Shown: piece after piece, positions 54,110-64,000 of the stretch | Layout of the letters: every line of letters starts with the position of its first letter | How positions within the stretch are numbered: the stretch's first letter is position 1 | Origin: Falciphora oryzae | Taxonomy: Eukaryota > Ascomycota > Sordariomycetes > Magnaporthales > Magnaporthaceae | DNA: 64,000 nt | NCBI GenBank assembly: GCA_000733355.1 | Contig: JNVV01000069.1 | Location: forward strand, 18,018-82,017 | Reading direction: 5' to 3' | Notes under the pieces: model-generated | Database searches by the model: none | The model's input: only the letters and a program-made list of their open reading frames with translations | What the model was told of the DNA's origin: nothing | Program-made: the position numbers and the translations under genes

Positions 54110-55310
54110 CTATTACAATCCGTACCATTAGCATTTACAATTCCTTTACCCTACTAACAAATTAACGCCTTTTGTATAATACGTTTAAACGTACCGATTT
54201 TTTTATTCGTATTATCCTAACTACCGTATTTTTGGGTATAGGAATGGATATTCCAAACGTAATGCGCGTGGTGCAATTTAAGGCACCGATTTCATTGGAC
54301 GTATCGGATTTGTTACAGCGGTTTGGCAAAGCGTCCCGATCCGATGTAAGGTAAAATACCGTTTATTTTTTTGCCCCTTATTGGTATTTTAACACCTAAA
54401 GCATTACGGTTTTTAAAAAAACGAAACTTAAACGTGGCTTTAAAAAAACCTATATTCCTGCTTTATCCAATAGTTTGCGCTTTAAATTAGCAGAATTTGG
54501 TATAAATACAAATGCAAACGAATTACAGTTGTTTGGCTCCGACTACTTACAAACGCGATTCTCCATTTTCAACGTGGAATCCAGCATGGCCGGGGGACAT
54601 TTGTCCTCCATTACGAACGACGAAATTAACGAAAAACTGGGCATTTTTTTAAAGAAACAACACAACTACTGGATTTAAAAAGATTAACGCCGGCGCGCGA
54701 AATTAAAGGCCGAATATCCCGAAATGTTTAAATTCGCTAATGCCAGGTGCTTTAGGTAGGAGATGTTCGATTTGCTGCAAAAGGTGCAGCTATTTAACGT
54801 TTAGCATACATTTTGCTGCAACGCATGTTACTACGAACTTGGACGACTCCTTCCGGTAATAGCTATTGCGAAAAAAGACAAAAGCGTACATAGGCATACT
54901 AAAAAATGGTTTATTTACAAAAAGTTGATATTATTCGCCTCCGAATTTGCGATTTACATTATCGCCCCTAACGACGACCGATGGTTTAACCTCCCCGGCG
55001 AATGGATGCTGGAATTTGCCATCGCCGTAGAACTTAATTTGTTTATTAAAACATCCCGCACAGCTATCCGGGATGTTTACGACCTGTGCCGACGGGTACC
55101 GGCCATCGGGGGGGATATATGCTAGCATTGGTTGGAAGCTTACGGCTAGCTATTAGTATAAGAATGCGAAGCTATTAAAGCTAGGGGCATGGCAGCATAC
55201 GCCGAATACTAAACCAATAAACGTAAAAAGATCGACGTCGGGGCTTTACAGCTTAAAGGGGCAACCGCAAAAGGGAAACGTACTTTAATATCTCTAAAAA
55301 AACCCTAAAC
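54110..55310 (+). pseudogene. RecQ-like helicase, C-terminal part
   Basis: GIGMDIPNVMRVVQFKAP followed by LLQRFGKASRS is the motif V/VI region of RecQ-family helicases (canonical QRxGRxGR). A long C-terminal extension follows with a Cys-x2-Cys pair (CCNACYYELG) and a WMLEFAIAVELNLFI block, broken by stops. It continues the N-terminal part across LINE copy 2. Similar helicases occur in fungal subtelomeric and transposon-like DNA. Confidence 0.65.
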
Positions 55311-55441
55311 CATCGGCTTTATTTAAAAGACGATGATCTTACCAGCGACTGCTGTATTTAGTGGGCCTTTGTTTAAAAGGCGACTGTACGGCCTGTCGAA
55401 CCTTGTCCCAATCCTTATAGATTTAGGGGCTAGCCTAATTC

Positions 55442-57187
55442 CTATTCGTTTGCTCCATTATCTTCGTTCCCCTTTGAATAATATCCCCGGTCGCCCTCCC
55501 GATTTTCGATAATTATGTTAGCTACCCCCTTTTCGGCATCTGCTAGCCCTTGCTGGGAAAAAATATTAGCGGGCCGCACGATGGTGCGGTTAAAAGCTTT
55601 TAGTTTGCCATTGTGCATGTATTTAATCCCGTTTGCGAATAATGCCGGGGCGTCGAACTCGGAATCCTGCTTCGCCTGGTCGTATTTGCTGCCCCATTTA
55701 TTGTTAACAAATAAATACGCATATTGCATAACGTTTTGTTTGGTAAACGCTACGGTATGTTTGGCATTATTATACTGGCTAAACGCAGATTTTAATGCTT
55801 TGCGTATTACTGCTCCCAAAGGTCCAAAGGCAGCGCAGTCTTTAAACGTAGCCTAAATGTCGTGGGTCGAGTTTTTGTTATATTTGATGTTAAGAAAGAA
55901 CGCCTTATTAAGGTGCTTAATGGCGAAATCGATAGTTTTAAATCCATTGCCAGCCGTAATGCAACGAATAAGGCCTAACCGAAAAATAGCTGTGCGGAGT
56001 GGCTCGTTTGTAACTTTTAAATGTATAAGCCAAGTTAGATATAGCATTTTTGGACCGTAGTTTTTGGCTTTACATTTATAAAAAAAAAAGATAAGGAAGG
56101 GAATGTATTATTGGAGGATACCGAAATCCCTTTGTCGTATAGCTTCGTTAATAGTCCAAAGCAGCTGTATAGCTTGGAGGTACCGACTTTATAACCGGAA
56201 AGGGATGTTAACGGGATTGTTCGTGTTAGGGTTCCGTCTTATAGTAGCAGATGCTGAAAACGTCTTTTTATCGACCTTGGTTTGGAAGGATTCGATGTAT
56301 TCCGGGGAAACGGAGGCAAACGCTTCTTATACGGCGGATGGGATAAATCCCTGCTTTTTAGGGAGTTTGCTATCCTTTTAAAGTACGTTTATGCTTATAG
56401 CAAGGACGCGTGCACGGTAGCTGTTTTGAAGGAGTCGAAGCGCGTGGTAAAACTTTAGCTTGGAATTAGATATTTTTTAATTACGGCCGAAGCTTAGGAT
56501 ATCGGCTTTAACTAGAGGATAAAACTCTTTCCAAACGTGGTGGATAAAATTGATTTGGACGTGGAAAAAGGCAGGGATTAGAAGGAGCTATTGCTTGCGG
56601 TTAAAAGGTGTAGTACATTTAATGTTAGCAGATTAGATATGTTTGATAAAGGATGTTGTTTTTTGGTCGCTATGGAGTAGGATAAGGACGTTATTATAGT
56701 TAAATGTGCCGGGTTTAAAACTTAAAATCCTTTAGAAAAGTTGTTTATAAACCCGAAAAATACCGCCAAATTCGCCCTCGCTTTTTATAATGGCTGGGGT
56801 TTGGATAATATAGGACTTTAAGGTGTTAATACGAAAAACGTTAGGGAATTAGCAAATAGGAAACCTGTTGGTATATGTGCCTTTGAAAAGGTAGTGCAGC
56901 ACTTTATGCCGGAAAAGGTATTAGGAGTATATCAGTTTCGCAATAGGAGGGGCTAATATATATGGGCTTTAGAGCCACTCCAACTTGAACGGCATTGTAA
57001 TATGCCATTATAATTGGGTATAGCGGACGATATCGGAGCTCCCGATGGCGAGGCAGGTGGTAATGTTTCGCATAACGTCTTTGCGGCCCTGTTTAAGGTT
57101 TTGGACACGGTTTATAAAGTTAAAATTGTCGTAAACAAATGTTAAGCTGGGGTTAAAAGCAATACGCTGGATATTTTTTTATAAAGG
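55442..57187 (-). pseudogene. DUF6589-like protein, C-terminal half, degenerate
   Basis: Minus-strand reading from 57187 down gives FVYDNFNFINRVQN, then ITAGNGFKTIDFAIKHLN...IKYNKNSTHDI, then a 125-codon open tail (55819-55442) with FVNNKWGSKYDQAKQD. The GGNGF-x-x-IDFA and NSTHD blocks are what I associate with DUF6589, a fungal family of unknown function common near transposons. Stops occur throughout. The N-terminal half is cut off by the LTR at 57192. It faces the helicase gene tail to tail, 130 bp apart. Confidence 0.5.
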
Positions 57188-57191
57188 AAGG

Positions 57192-57494
57192 TGTTGGTAG
57201 GAGTTGGTACTCCTGTCGGGCTCGGAGATCTCCAAAAAGGGTGAACAACGATCCTTTATATCAAAGGATCAATCTATTCTTGTGCACGAAGAGGAAAGGA
57301 ATCTATCTGCCAGAGAGGGAGCAGAAGGGAGGCTATATATACACGATCCAAATCACCAAAGGGGCCTTCCCCTGCTCCCAGCCTCCGCGGGCTTGCGGGT
57401 CTTCGGATCCCGTGATCAAAAATTACGGGACCGGAGGATCCGACTCTCTTTAGGCTCTGCTAATTGCCTGCATAGGCTAGTGCAATCCAACACC
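57192..57494 (-). repeat. LTR-like segment, probably copia-type
   Basis: Minus orientation: TGTTGGATTGCAC...CTACCAACA with inverted TGTTGG/CCAACA tips and a TATATATA at about 57338. A purine run AAAAGAAAGAG lies just upstream (about 57500-57512, minus), as before a 3' LTR. Its 5-bp flanks do not match each other, so it is not a simple solo LTR. It breaks the DUF6589-like gene. Confidence 0.45.
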
Positions 57495-57952
57495 GGCAAC
57501 TCTTTCTTTTGTGCAGGCAATTGGGAGATCCTTTCACGTGACAAATCCCGTGATCCAAGCTCTATTGGATCTTGTAAGGTAAATAACAAAGGGAATCTCC
57601 GGACCAAGTAGTCCGGATCAGGAAAAGAGTGAATACCCGCTCTCAAAGCGGCTCGTCGCTCTCAATAGCGATAATAGGAACGATAACGTGATGGGGTCCA
57701 CCGGATTTGGCTTGCGGTGCGCGGGCAGAGCGGTGGGTGGTGCAATTAAAAAGCACAATAACAGTGAATAACCTCAACGGGCTATTCAGGTTGTAACTCA
57801 ATGCGGGACAATAGGAACGCCGATCAAGGACTCTCTGCAAGCCGGGTCCAGGCTCTATAAAAAGCCTTCCTTCCGGCCCTTAAGAGGTCGGGCAACTTGA
57901 TCTGGTAAACCTCGTTGATCCAGATCGTCCGCCTGTATTGCCCTTTGTTTAC
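57495..57952. other. Unassigned sequence between two LTRs
   Basis: Possibly the internal part of the element owning the 57192 LTR. Contains short inverted repeats (AATTGCCTGC/GCAGGCAATT spanning 57460-57523; GTCCGGA hairpin at about 57598-57618) and a TATAAAAA at about 57857. No gene seen. Confidence 0.4.
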
Positions 57953-58455
57953 TGTAACACCCGCCGACCCAACGCGCCCGCGGGCGCGATATCAGCCAGC
58001 CACGCTCACGCCCTCGCCCGCCAACGGCTTTGGCGATTAGCACCCGCTAACCCAACGCGACCGCGAGCATGATATCCGCCAGCCAATAGGGTGGCGCATG
58101 CGACGTACTGTTTTAGGAGAGTTAGATCCAAGGGGTTGTGACACGCTGGTACAGAGGGATCCCTACATGACACATCTAAACCCCGAAGCGTTGATTCGGG
58201 ACGGAGCATATCCAGACCCGTACGGGCGCCGCGGGGAAGAAGGCATGCCGACGGCAGGCCGACGGCAGCCGAAGGACTGTGTATAAGAAGGGCCCGAAGG
58301 ACCTCCTGTAAAGGGGGTTTGGAGGGCAAGCAATCGTTTTCTGTTTCTCATCATTATACATTTGTCAAGCTTCGCATTGATAAACCGCTGAACCTTTGAG
58401 ATCCCTTTTCCCTACAGGCGTGACCTTTTCCTTTAAAGGGCTACAGTTTGTTACA
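57953..58455 (+). repeat. gypsy-2 5' LTR
   Basis: 503 bp with inverted tips TGTAACA...TGTTACA. TATA-like GTGTATAAGAAG at about 58278. GC-rich U3 with an internal imperfect repeat (CCCAACGCGMCCGCGRGC at about 57968 and 58052). The 3' LTR is not in the window, so boundaries rest on the tips and on the gag ATG 46 bp downstream. Confidence 0.65.
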
Positions 58456-58501
58456 ACTCGATTGCTTCCTTTGCTTAGACCTTTAGCATTTATTAGGCAC
58501 C

Positions 58502-59880
58502 ATGTCCGACCCTGGCGACTTTATCGAGGTTAACGACGCCGGACGGGACGAGGATCTAAGGACAGGGTTATCCACTTTGCCCCTAGGACGCGAGCAACCT
58601 ACCCCCAACAACCCCAAGGGTTACCCTGAGTTTAGCATCCATAGCGTTGCTTCCTACACCCGTTCTTAGCTCGCCTATTACGTTTTACGTGATTGCGTTC
58701 CTACTAAGATTTTGTTACAATTCCAAAGAGCTTTAATCGAACGGAAGGCAGTGCGCGAGGCCTTTGGCCTTTTAGACGATTCGGACGATCCGGATCACCC
58801 TCAGCCCCAGCCTCAGCCTCGTTCTCGAGCTTCGACCCTTTGGCAGCATGGCTAGGAGATTAACCGCCCGTTAGGAGGACCTGCTAACTAGTTAGCACCC
58901 CGGGCACTATCACACCACTCCCTGGTTAGGGACGACGACGAGGAAGACGATACCTTTCCTTCGTACGAAAAGGATAGAGGCAGCCATAAGATTCTATGGA
59001 AAATGCCCGAACTGAAGCTTCCAAGCTCAGTATAGGACTTCGACTATTGGGAAAGTAAGCTTGACTTTACCTTTGAAGCCAACTTTAACGGCTTTATTAC
59101 GGCCAGATCACGTATCGCAGCCGCTGTTGGAACCTTTGACAGCGACCTCAACTCCGCCTATAACGGCTCGCGTAAGGCCAACCCCATTTTGGGCCTATAT
59201 TGGCGCAAGTTCATGCGGTGGCTCCGCAGCACCACATTGCGAGGAGATTCCTCACTCCTTAGGGCTACTAACGATTTGCAACAACTTATGCAAAAAAACA
59301 ACGAGGACCCCGGCGTTTTCGCAGCGCGATATCGACGCATATGCGGCGACGTAGGGCAGGCAGCGGATATTAACGGCTACGTGGTTTGTTTGGTCCTTGT
59401 TTTAAAGGTCCAAATCACCCGTGGGATGCATTACAAGGCAGAGACTTTAGAAGACTTCGTCGCTACAGCCCAGGTTATTTGGGATACCTTAGGTACGGGC
59501 GCCCGCGCCCCGTACGAGGAGAAGAAGGACTCCTAAAGGCCCCCTTATAAGAAGGATTAAAAGGAGTCGAATAAGGACGGGAAGCACAAACCCCGAAGCA
59601 GGTAGGAAGGGCGCGACTAGCGTTTTAACAGGGGCAAAGGTCGCATAACGCTTTTACTTACCGAACGCTAACGACGTATAGATGAAGGCGTATGCCTTAG
59701 GTGCGGTAAGCCCAATTATATGGCGAAAGATTGCAAAAGCCCCTTTTCCGCCAAACCTTTAACTAAAGATAGCGAGCCCCTTCCGGACGGAAAGGCCAAA
59801 ATTAACTCCTTGAAGCGTAGGAAGGAGGAGGACGGAGAGGAGCCAAGCGATAAGCGCTAGAAAAACTAAAGGGGAACCCG
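58502..59880 (+). pseudogene. gypsy-2 Gag
   Basis: ATG at 58502 (MSDPGDFIEVNDAG). A capsid-like region at about 59000-59530 contains YWRKFMRWLRS. The zinc knuckle near 59695-59740 reads Cys-x2-Cys-x4-Tyr-x4-Cys, the Tyr standing where His is expected (C-to-T). At least ten in-frame stops. Confidence 0.75.
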
Positions 59881-59889
59881 GTTATCCCC

Positions 59890-61953
59890 GCACCGGTGTT
59901 CCGTGACGACCAGCTTCGCACAGCCCTTGCGCTCGTTACCAAAGGGACCGTTAGCGCTCCCAACGGCGGTCCAAAAGTTAGGGTCGAGATCGGTTTAGAT
60001 ACGTTCGCTGAAGTGAATACAGTTTCTACTACCTTTTGCAAATCTTTGGGATATTAGTTTTGCAACCGTTCCAAGTACGACCACCAGTTTCTTACTTTAG
60101 CCGCTGCAGGTGACTAAGGTGTAAGGACTTACGGTGTTTATTACCTACGTTTAAGCTTTTGTGACTAGTACGGTACCCCGGTAGAAGTTATCCGGCCGTT
60201 TTTTGCTATCGATCGGAACCTGGTAGACGCCCCTATCCTCGTGGGCATGCTATTGATGCAGGAACTGGCTATGGACCTTTACCCGGCCGAAAGAACTTGG
60301 CGTTTTAACCAACGCCCGCGCATTTATTAACTATCCGCACACTAATTCCGAAAAAAACTTTAAGCAAAGGATTGTGTATTTGTTTGTTTTATTTGCTTTA
60401 ACCTTTTTATCGTCCCCGAAGAGGACGATTCGTTTGAGGACCTTCCGGACGAACCGCCGGATTTAAAGAACGTCCTTGTGAGCTTCCGAAAGAGCCATTC
60501 CGACGTGTTCGACGTCCGCAAGGGAAAAATGCTTCCGAAGCATGGCTACGGTGACCACGCCATCGATTTGATCCCGGGCAAGGAGCCCCCGTGGAAGCAG
60601 ATTTATCACCTGTTTCCCGCCGAGTCCGAAGCGCTCCGGGAGTACCTCGCTAATGCCTTCGCACAAGGCATTATCCGCGAATCGCAATCACCCGTAGGAG
60701 CACTTGTCATTTTTGTCTTTAAAAAGGATGGCACGTTGCGCTTGTGCGTCGATTACCGAGGGCTAAACGATATTACTATTAAGAATAGAGCACCCCTTCC
60801 ATTTATTGGGGAAATGCTCGACCGGTTGAACGGTGCTAAATGCTTTTCCAAAATCGACCTCGTTAACGCCTATTATCGACTTCGCATTAAAGAGGGCGAC
60901 GAGTGGAAAACCGCGTTCCGCACCAAGTACGGGCATTACGAGTACCTCGTGCTACCTTTCAGGCTTACTAACGCCCTAGCATCGTTCCAAAGCTATATTA
61001 ACCGGGCTTTGCGAGGCTTAGTGGACGATTTCGTTATCGTCTATTTGGACGATATCCTTATTTATTCCAACAGCGAGGAGGAACACCAGCACCACTTAGA
61101 GCTGGTCCTGGATCGACTTTGCGCTTTTAAGCTTTACGCTAACCCGAAAAAGTGCACCTTTTTCCAGCAGGAACTTGAGTTCCTAGGTTTTATCGTTAAC
61201 ACCGAAGGGCTTAAAATGGACCCTGCGCGAGTCCAGGTCGTCCGCGAATGGATCGACCACCTACTTCGCACGTATAGGGATATCCAAGTTTTCGTCGGGT
61301 TTTGCAACTTCTACCGACGGTTCATCTACGGCTTTTCCCGCATAGCGAAGCCTTTGCACGACCTTTTGCACGGGATGAAAAACGGACGCAAGCCGGGCCA
61401 GATAGGCCACTATTGGCAGGAACCCCAGCAGCAGGCGTTCGAGGACTTAATTAACGCCTTTACTATTGCACCAGTGCTACGGCACTACGACCCGCTTCTA
61501 CTTTTACGGATGGAAACGGATGCTTCCAACTTTGCTATGGCAGGCATTTTATCACAAAAGCACGACGGCTAGTGGCACCTTATAGCTTACTGGTCCCAAA
61601 AGTTTAAAGGAGCCGAAATCCGGTACCTTACGTACGATAAGGAACTTTTCGCAATAGTGGGAAGTTTTCGCCATTGGCGATATTACCTCGAGGGGGCGCA
61701 AGCTACGGAGGTGTTTTCGGATCATGAAAACTTAAAGGCTTTTATGAAGCAGGAGCGCTTGAACGGACGGCAGGCCCGATGGCTGTTACAGTTGGCCCCG
61801 TACGATTTCGAGATCAAATACCGGCTAGGGTCTTTAAACCCGGCCGATGTTCCGTTTCGCCGACCGGACTATATGAACGGTCGGGAGGAAGGACAGGAGA
61901 TTTTTATTGAGAAGCTTTTGCCGACGTTATTTAATAAGATAAGTTGGAAATAG
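59890..61953 (+). pseudogene. gypsy-2 protease, reverse transcriptase and RNase H
   Basis: Protease-like VRVEIGLDTFAEVN and a later PILVGM strand lie at 59970-60260. The open stretch 60478-61572 encodes RT with LRLCVDYRGLN, the intact catalytic box VYLDDILIYS and FLGFIV. RNase H shows TDASNFAMAGILSQ and, after a stop at 61570, YDKELFAIV and the ADVPFRRPD tail to 61953. Confidence 0.87.
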
Positions 61954-63735
61954 GACGTGCCGGATCATGAGCCGTACGAGGACATTGCTGAGGGAGTGAC
62001 GCCCAATAAGCCTCCCTAGCTAGTGAGCGTAGAGAGCGCACCCAACGAGCGATCCCCCGGAAACTTGATTTCTGACCGGCGAAGCGAGCGGGACAGCGTG
62101 CGTTTGGCACAATTTACGTTGGCTGACGATCTAAACGCCTTGAGGGTCATCTATGCCCTGTAGGTGCAATTTGTTACTTGCTAGGAGGCACGTACCGCTT
62201 TGGATTGGCTTGAGAGCAGCGTACGAGCGGATTCCTTTGAGGAGATCCTAATGCCGCTAAGGAAATGGATTGGGGACGTACAAAAGCGGGATCCGGCGAG
62301 CATGAATTTGCTTAAGAGGCTGATAGAAGTTAAGAAGCCCCGCCTGCTAGTACTTGACGTGAAATATACCGCACCGTACCGAGATATTGAGACGACGCTT
62401 CGGTAGCGAGGAGCATCGTGCTTCCACCTAGTTGACGGTGACGAGTTGATTTTCCGGGGAAGCTAGGTTTACGTCCTTGTAGACGAGGCTTTAAGGACCG
62501 AGATCCTGAGACAGTTTCACGACTTCCCGGGAGCCGGTTATTGGGGCGTGGCTAAAACCCTAGATCTAATCCAGCGCTTCTTCTGGTGGGATGGGGTTAA
62601 GGGGGATGTTACTGCATACGTAGCATCGTGCCCTTAGTGCTAAGGGAAGGCGATTTATCGCCATAAGCCCTACGGCAAGCTTGAACCCTTGCCGCCGCTA
62701 AAGGACGGGCAGCTTATGAAAGAGATTTCTTTGGATTGGGTAACCGGCCTATTTGAAAGTAGGACGGCGAGCGGTTAGGTTTTTAACGCGATTTTCGTTG
62801 TTGTGTGCCGGTTAACCAAATACGTGGTCCTTATACCCACACGAGCTGACATAAGCGCTGGGTAATTCGCAGAGCTGTTTTTCGAGCGTATCGAATGCGT
62901 GTTCGGCACTCCCAGGAGTATCGTTAGCGACCGGGATAGCCGTATCACCAGTGCCTTTTGGGAGGAGGTGTGCAAGCACCAAATTATTAAAAGACGCATG
63001 TCGACCGCCTACCATCCTTAAACGGACGGGCAAACGGAAGTCTTAAATCGTGTGATTGAGGACTACCTTCGCAGTTACTGCGCCGGTTCGGAAAATTCCT
63101 GGGCATCACTGTTACCGTTGGCAGCGTACGCCTACAACAACAGCCGGAATTTTACCATAGGGCACTCGCCTTTTTACTTTTTATACGGATCGGATTGCGA
63201 GATGCGGATTGATATCGCGGACGATATCCCTAAGGGGAGGGTACCCGCAGCGAAAAACCGCATCGAACGACTCCACGCATTGCGTAAGGAGCTAAAAGAA
63301 ACGTTATTGCAAGCACAGGAACGGTTAGCTAAGTATTACAATAAAAACCACACCCTTATGCAGTTCGCAGTTGGAAATTTGGTAAAATTATTTACGAAAA
63401 ATCTGCGGTTGAAAAATAAAAAGTTAGCACCTAGATGGATCGGCCCTTTTCGGATCACCGAACGTATCGGTCAGCAGGCTTACCGATTAGCATTTCCCGA
63501 GCATTACCGCCGTTTGCACGACGTTTTCCTTGTGTGGTACTTCGAACGGTATACTGCTAGAAAGCAAGGAGACGAGGTGCCGCTATTTATGCTAGAGTAC
63601 GAGGACGACCAAGAAGAATGGGAAGTCGAAGAAGTGCGAGACGAGGGCTATATTAAGGGCAAGAAGTACTACCTGGTTAAATGGAAGGACTGGCTGGCAG
63701 AGTATAACACTTGGGAGCTGGAGGAGCACCTTTAA
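61954..63735 (+). pseudogene. gypsy-2 integrase with chromodomain
   Basis: The H2C2 region (62500-62640) reads HDFPGAGYWGV with Tyr in place of the second His, and CP-stop-C in place of the Cys pair spacer. The integrase core keeps Asp (SLDWVTGL), Asp (SDRDSRI) and Glu (DGQTEVLN), but a stop precedes TDGQTE. The open 3' part (63052-63735) ends in a chromodomain (YLVKWKDWLAEYNTWELEEHL in two overlapping blocks). Six or more stops in total. Confidence 0.87.
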
Positions 63736-64000
63736 GGCGCCTTTGCGAGAGTACGAGCCTTTTAAAGGGCCCGGAACCGAAGGGACCAAGGGATCCGTGA
63801 GCTCCAGGACGTAGAGCTAAGCAGTGAAGGAGAGGACCCTTGAGGATCGCCAAGTTGGTTATCCTTTTCCAAGGGTTTTACTGGAGACCAGCGCCTACCC
63901 CTAGGCGAAGGAAAAGACGGTTAACGCCTTTGCGAGTCCACGAAGATTTGTCGTTGCACTAGGAAAAGGAAGGGAAGGTTGGAGGCCGAGGATAGCCTTT

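Larger units (their letters stand above)
51047..57191 (+). mobile_element. Candidate autonomous element of the TAGTCTCAG family (RecQ-like helicase + DUF6589-like gene), right end not in window
   Basis: The left tip TAGTCTCAGTGGCTC at about 51047 is followed by ~350 bp resembling 21016-21365: GTGGCTC, AGTGGCTCAG, AAGTCACTGG and GTGCA in the same order, then an AT-rich part with shared blocks. Inside are a helicase pseudogene on + and a DUF6589-like pseudogene on -. LINE copy 2 and an LTR interrupt it. The right end would lie beyond the gypsy-2 element, outside the window. That the two genes belong to the element is inference from position. Confidence 0.5.
57953..64000 (+). mobile_element. Ty3/gypsy chromovirus-type retrotransposon (gypsy-2), 3' LTR outside window
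   Basis: 5' LTR 57953-58455, then Gag (58502-59880), protease, RT, RNase H, integrase and chromodomain (to 63735). 3' untranslated sequence fills the rest. It is a different family from gypsy-1: different LTR, opposite orientation, low protein similarity. Stops replace Gln and Trp codons along its whole length, and several zinc-ligand His codons read Tyr. It is inactive. Confidence 0.88.

Noticed and set aside
57192..57326. 135-bp solo LTR ending GAGCA with a GAAGG duplication
   Set aside because: Would place the TATA box outside the LTR, and the inverted TGTTGG/CCAACA tips at 57192-57494 fit better.
1..64000. CRISPR arrays, bacterial operons, rRNA genes
   Set aside because: Spliceosomal introns and fungal retroelements show a eukaryotic nuclear genome; no rRNA or spaced short direct repeats seen.

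Overview
The window looks like a filamentous ascomycete (Pezizomycotina) nuclear genome, most likely a Sordariomycete. The evidence is short GT-AG introns with CTRAC-type branch sites, a fungal PNP-NACHT-ankyrin NLR, a mitochondrial methylcitrate-cycle gene pair, a DUF4360 secreted protein, and transposons damaged by C-to-T/G-to-A changes of the repeat-induced point mutation (RIP) type. Species cannot be named from the sequence. Two assembly gaps (7132-7428, 17770-17942) are present.

Layout. 1-12101 is a triple nest. A RIP-damaged Ty1/copia element is interrupted by a palindromic TA-target MITE (551-7952), and the MITE is interrupted by a young chromodomain Ty3/gypsy element (961-7926, 295-bp LTRs, 5-bp target duplication GTGCG). 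The copia 3' LTR abuts a 5'-truncated NLR (12102-15504) with 14 ankyrin repeats and a G9 frameshift. From 15.5 to 27 kb lies a PIF/Harbinger element: a Myb/SANT-like gene on + and a DDE nuclease on -. The nuclease gene is split by a gypsy solo LTR (19687-19981) and by a 5.9-kb insertion (21016-26894) with perfect 17-bp terminal inverted repeats and a 9-bp target duplication. That insertion has collected four more palindromic MITEs and a non-LTR retrotransposon.

27.1-50.2 kb is a GC-rich gene island. It holds beta-mannosidase (mndB-like), a membrane-anchored cytochrome P450, a DUF4360 secreted protein, two unrecognised neighbouring genes (41603-42607 and 42920-44114), and a divergent pair for 2-methylcitrate synthase (mcsA) and 2-methylisocitrate lyase (mclA). 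These last two catalyse the first and last steps of mitochondrial propionyl-CoA detoxification and share a 937-bp intergenic promoter region.

50.3-64 kb is again transposon-rich. It contains a piggyBac transposase fragment, then a left end related to the 21016 element, followed by a RecQ-like helicase pseudogene (+) facing a DUF6589-like pseudogene (-). A second LINE copy, an LTR and a second chromoviral gypsy element (57953 to beyond the window) interrupt this block. The best candidates for something undescribed are (i) the RecQ + DUF6589 element with TAGTCTCAG termini and its non-autonomous relative, and (ii) the palindromic ACGTGGTTCA MITE family, five nested copies of which share TA target duplications. 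Function calls rest on sequence reading only; no database search was run.
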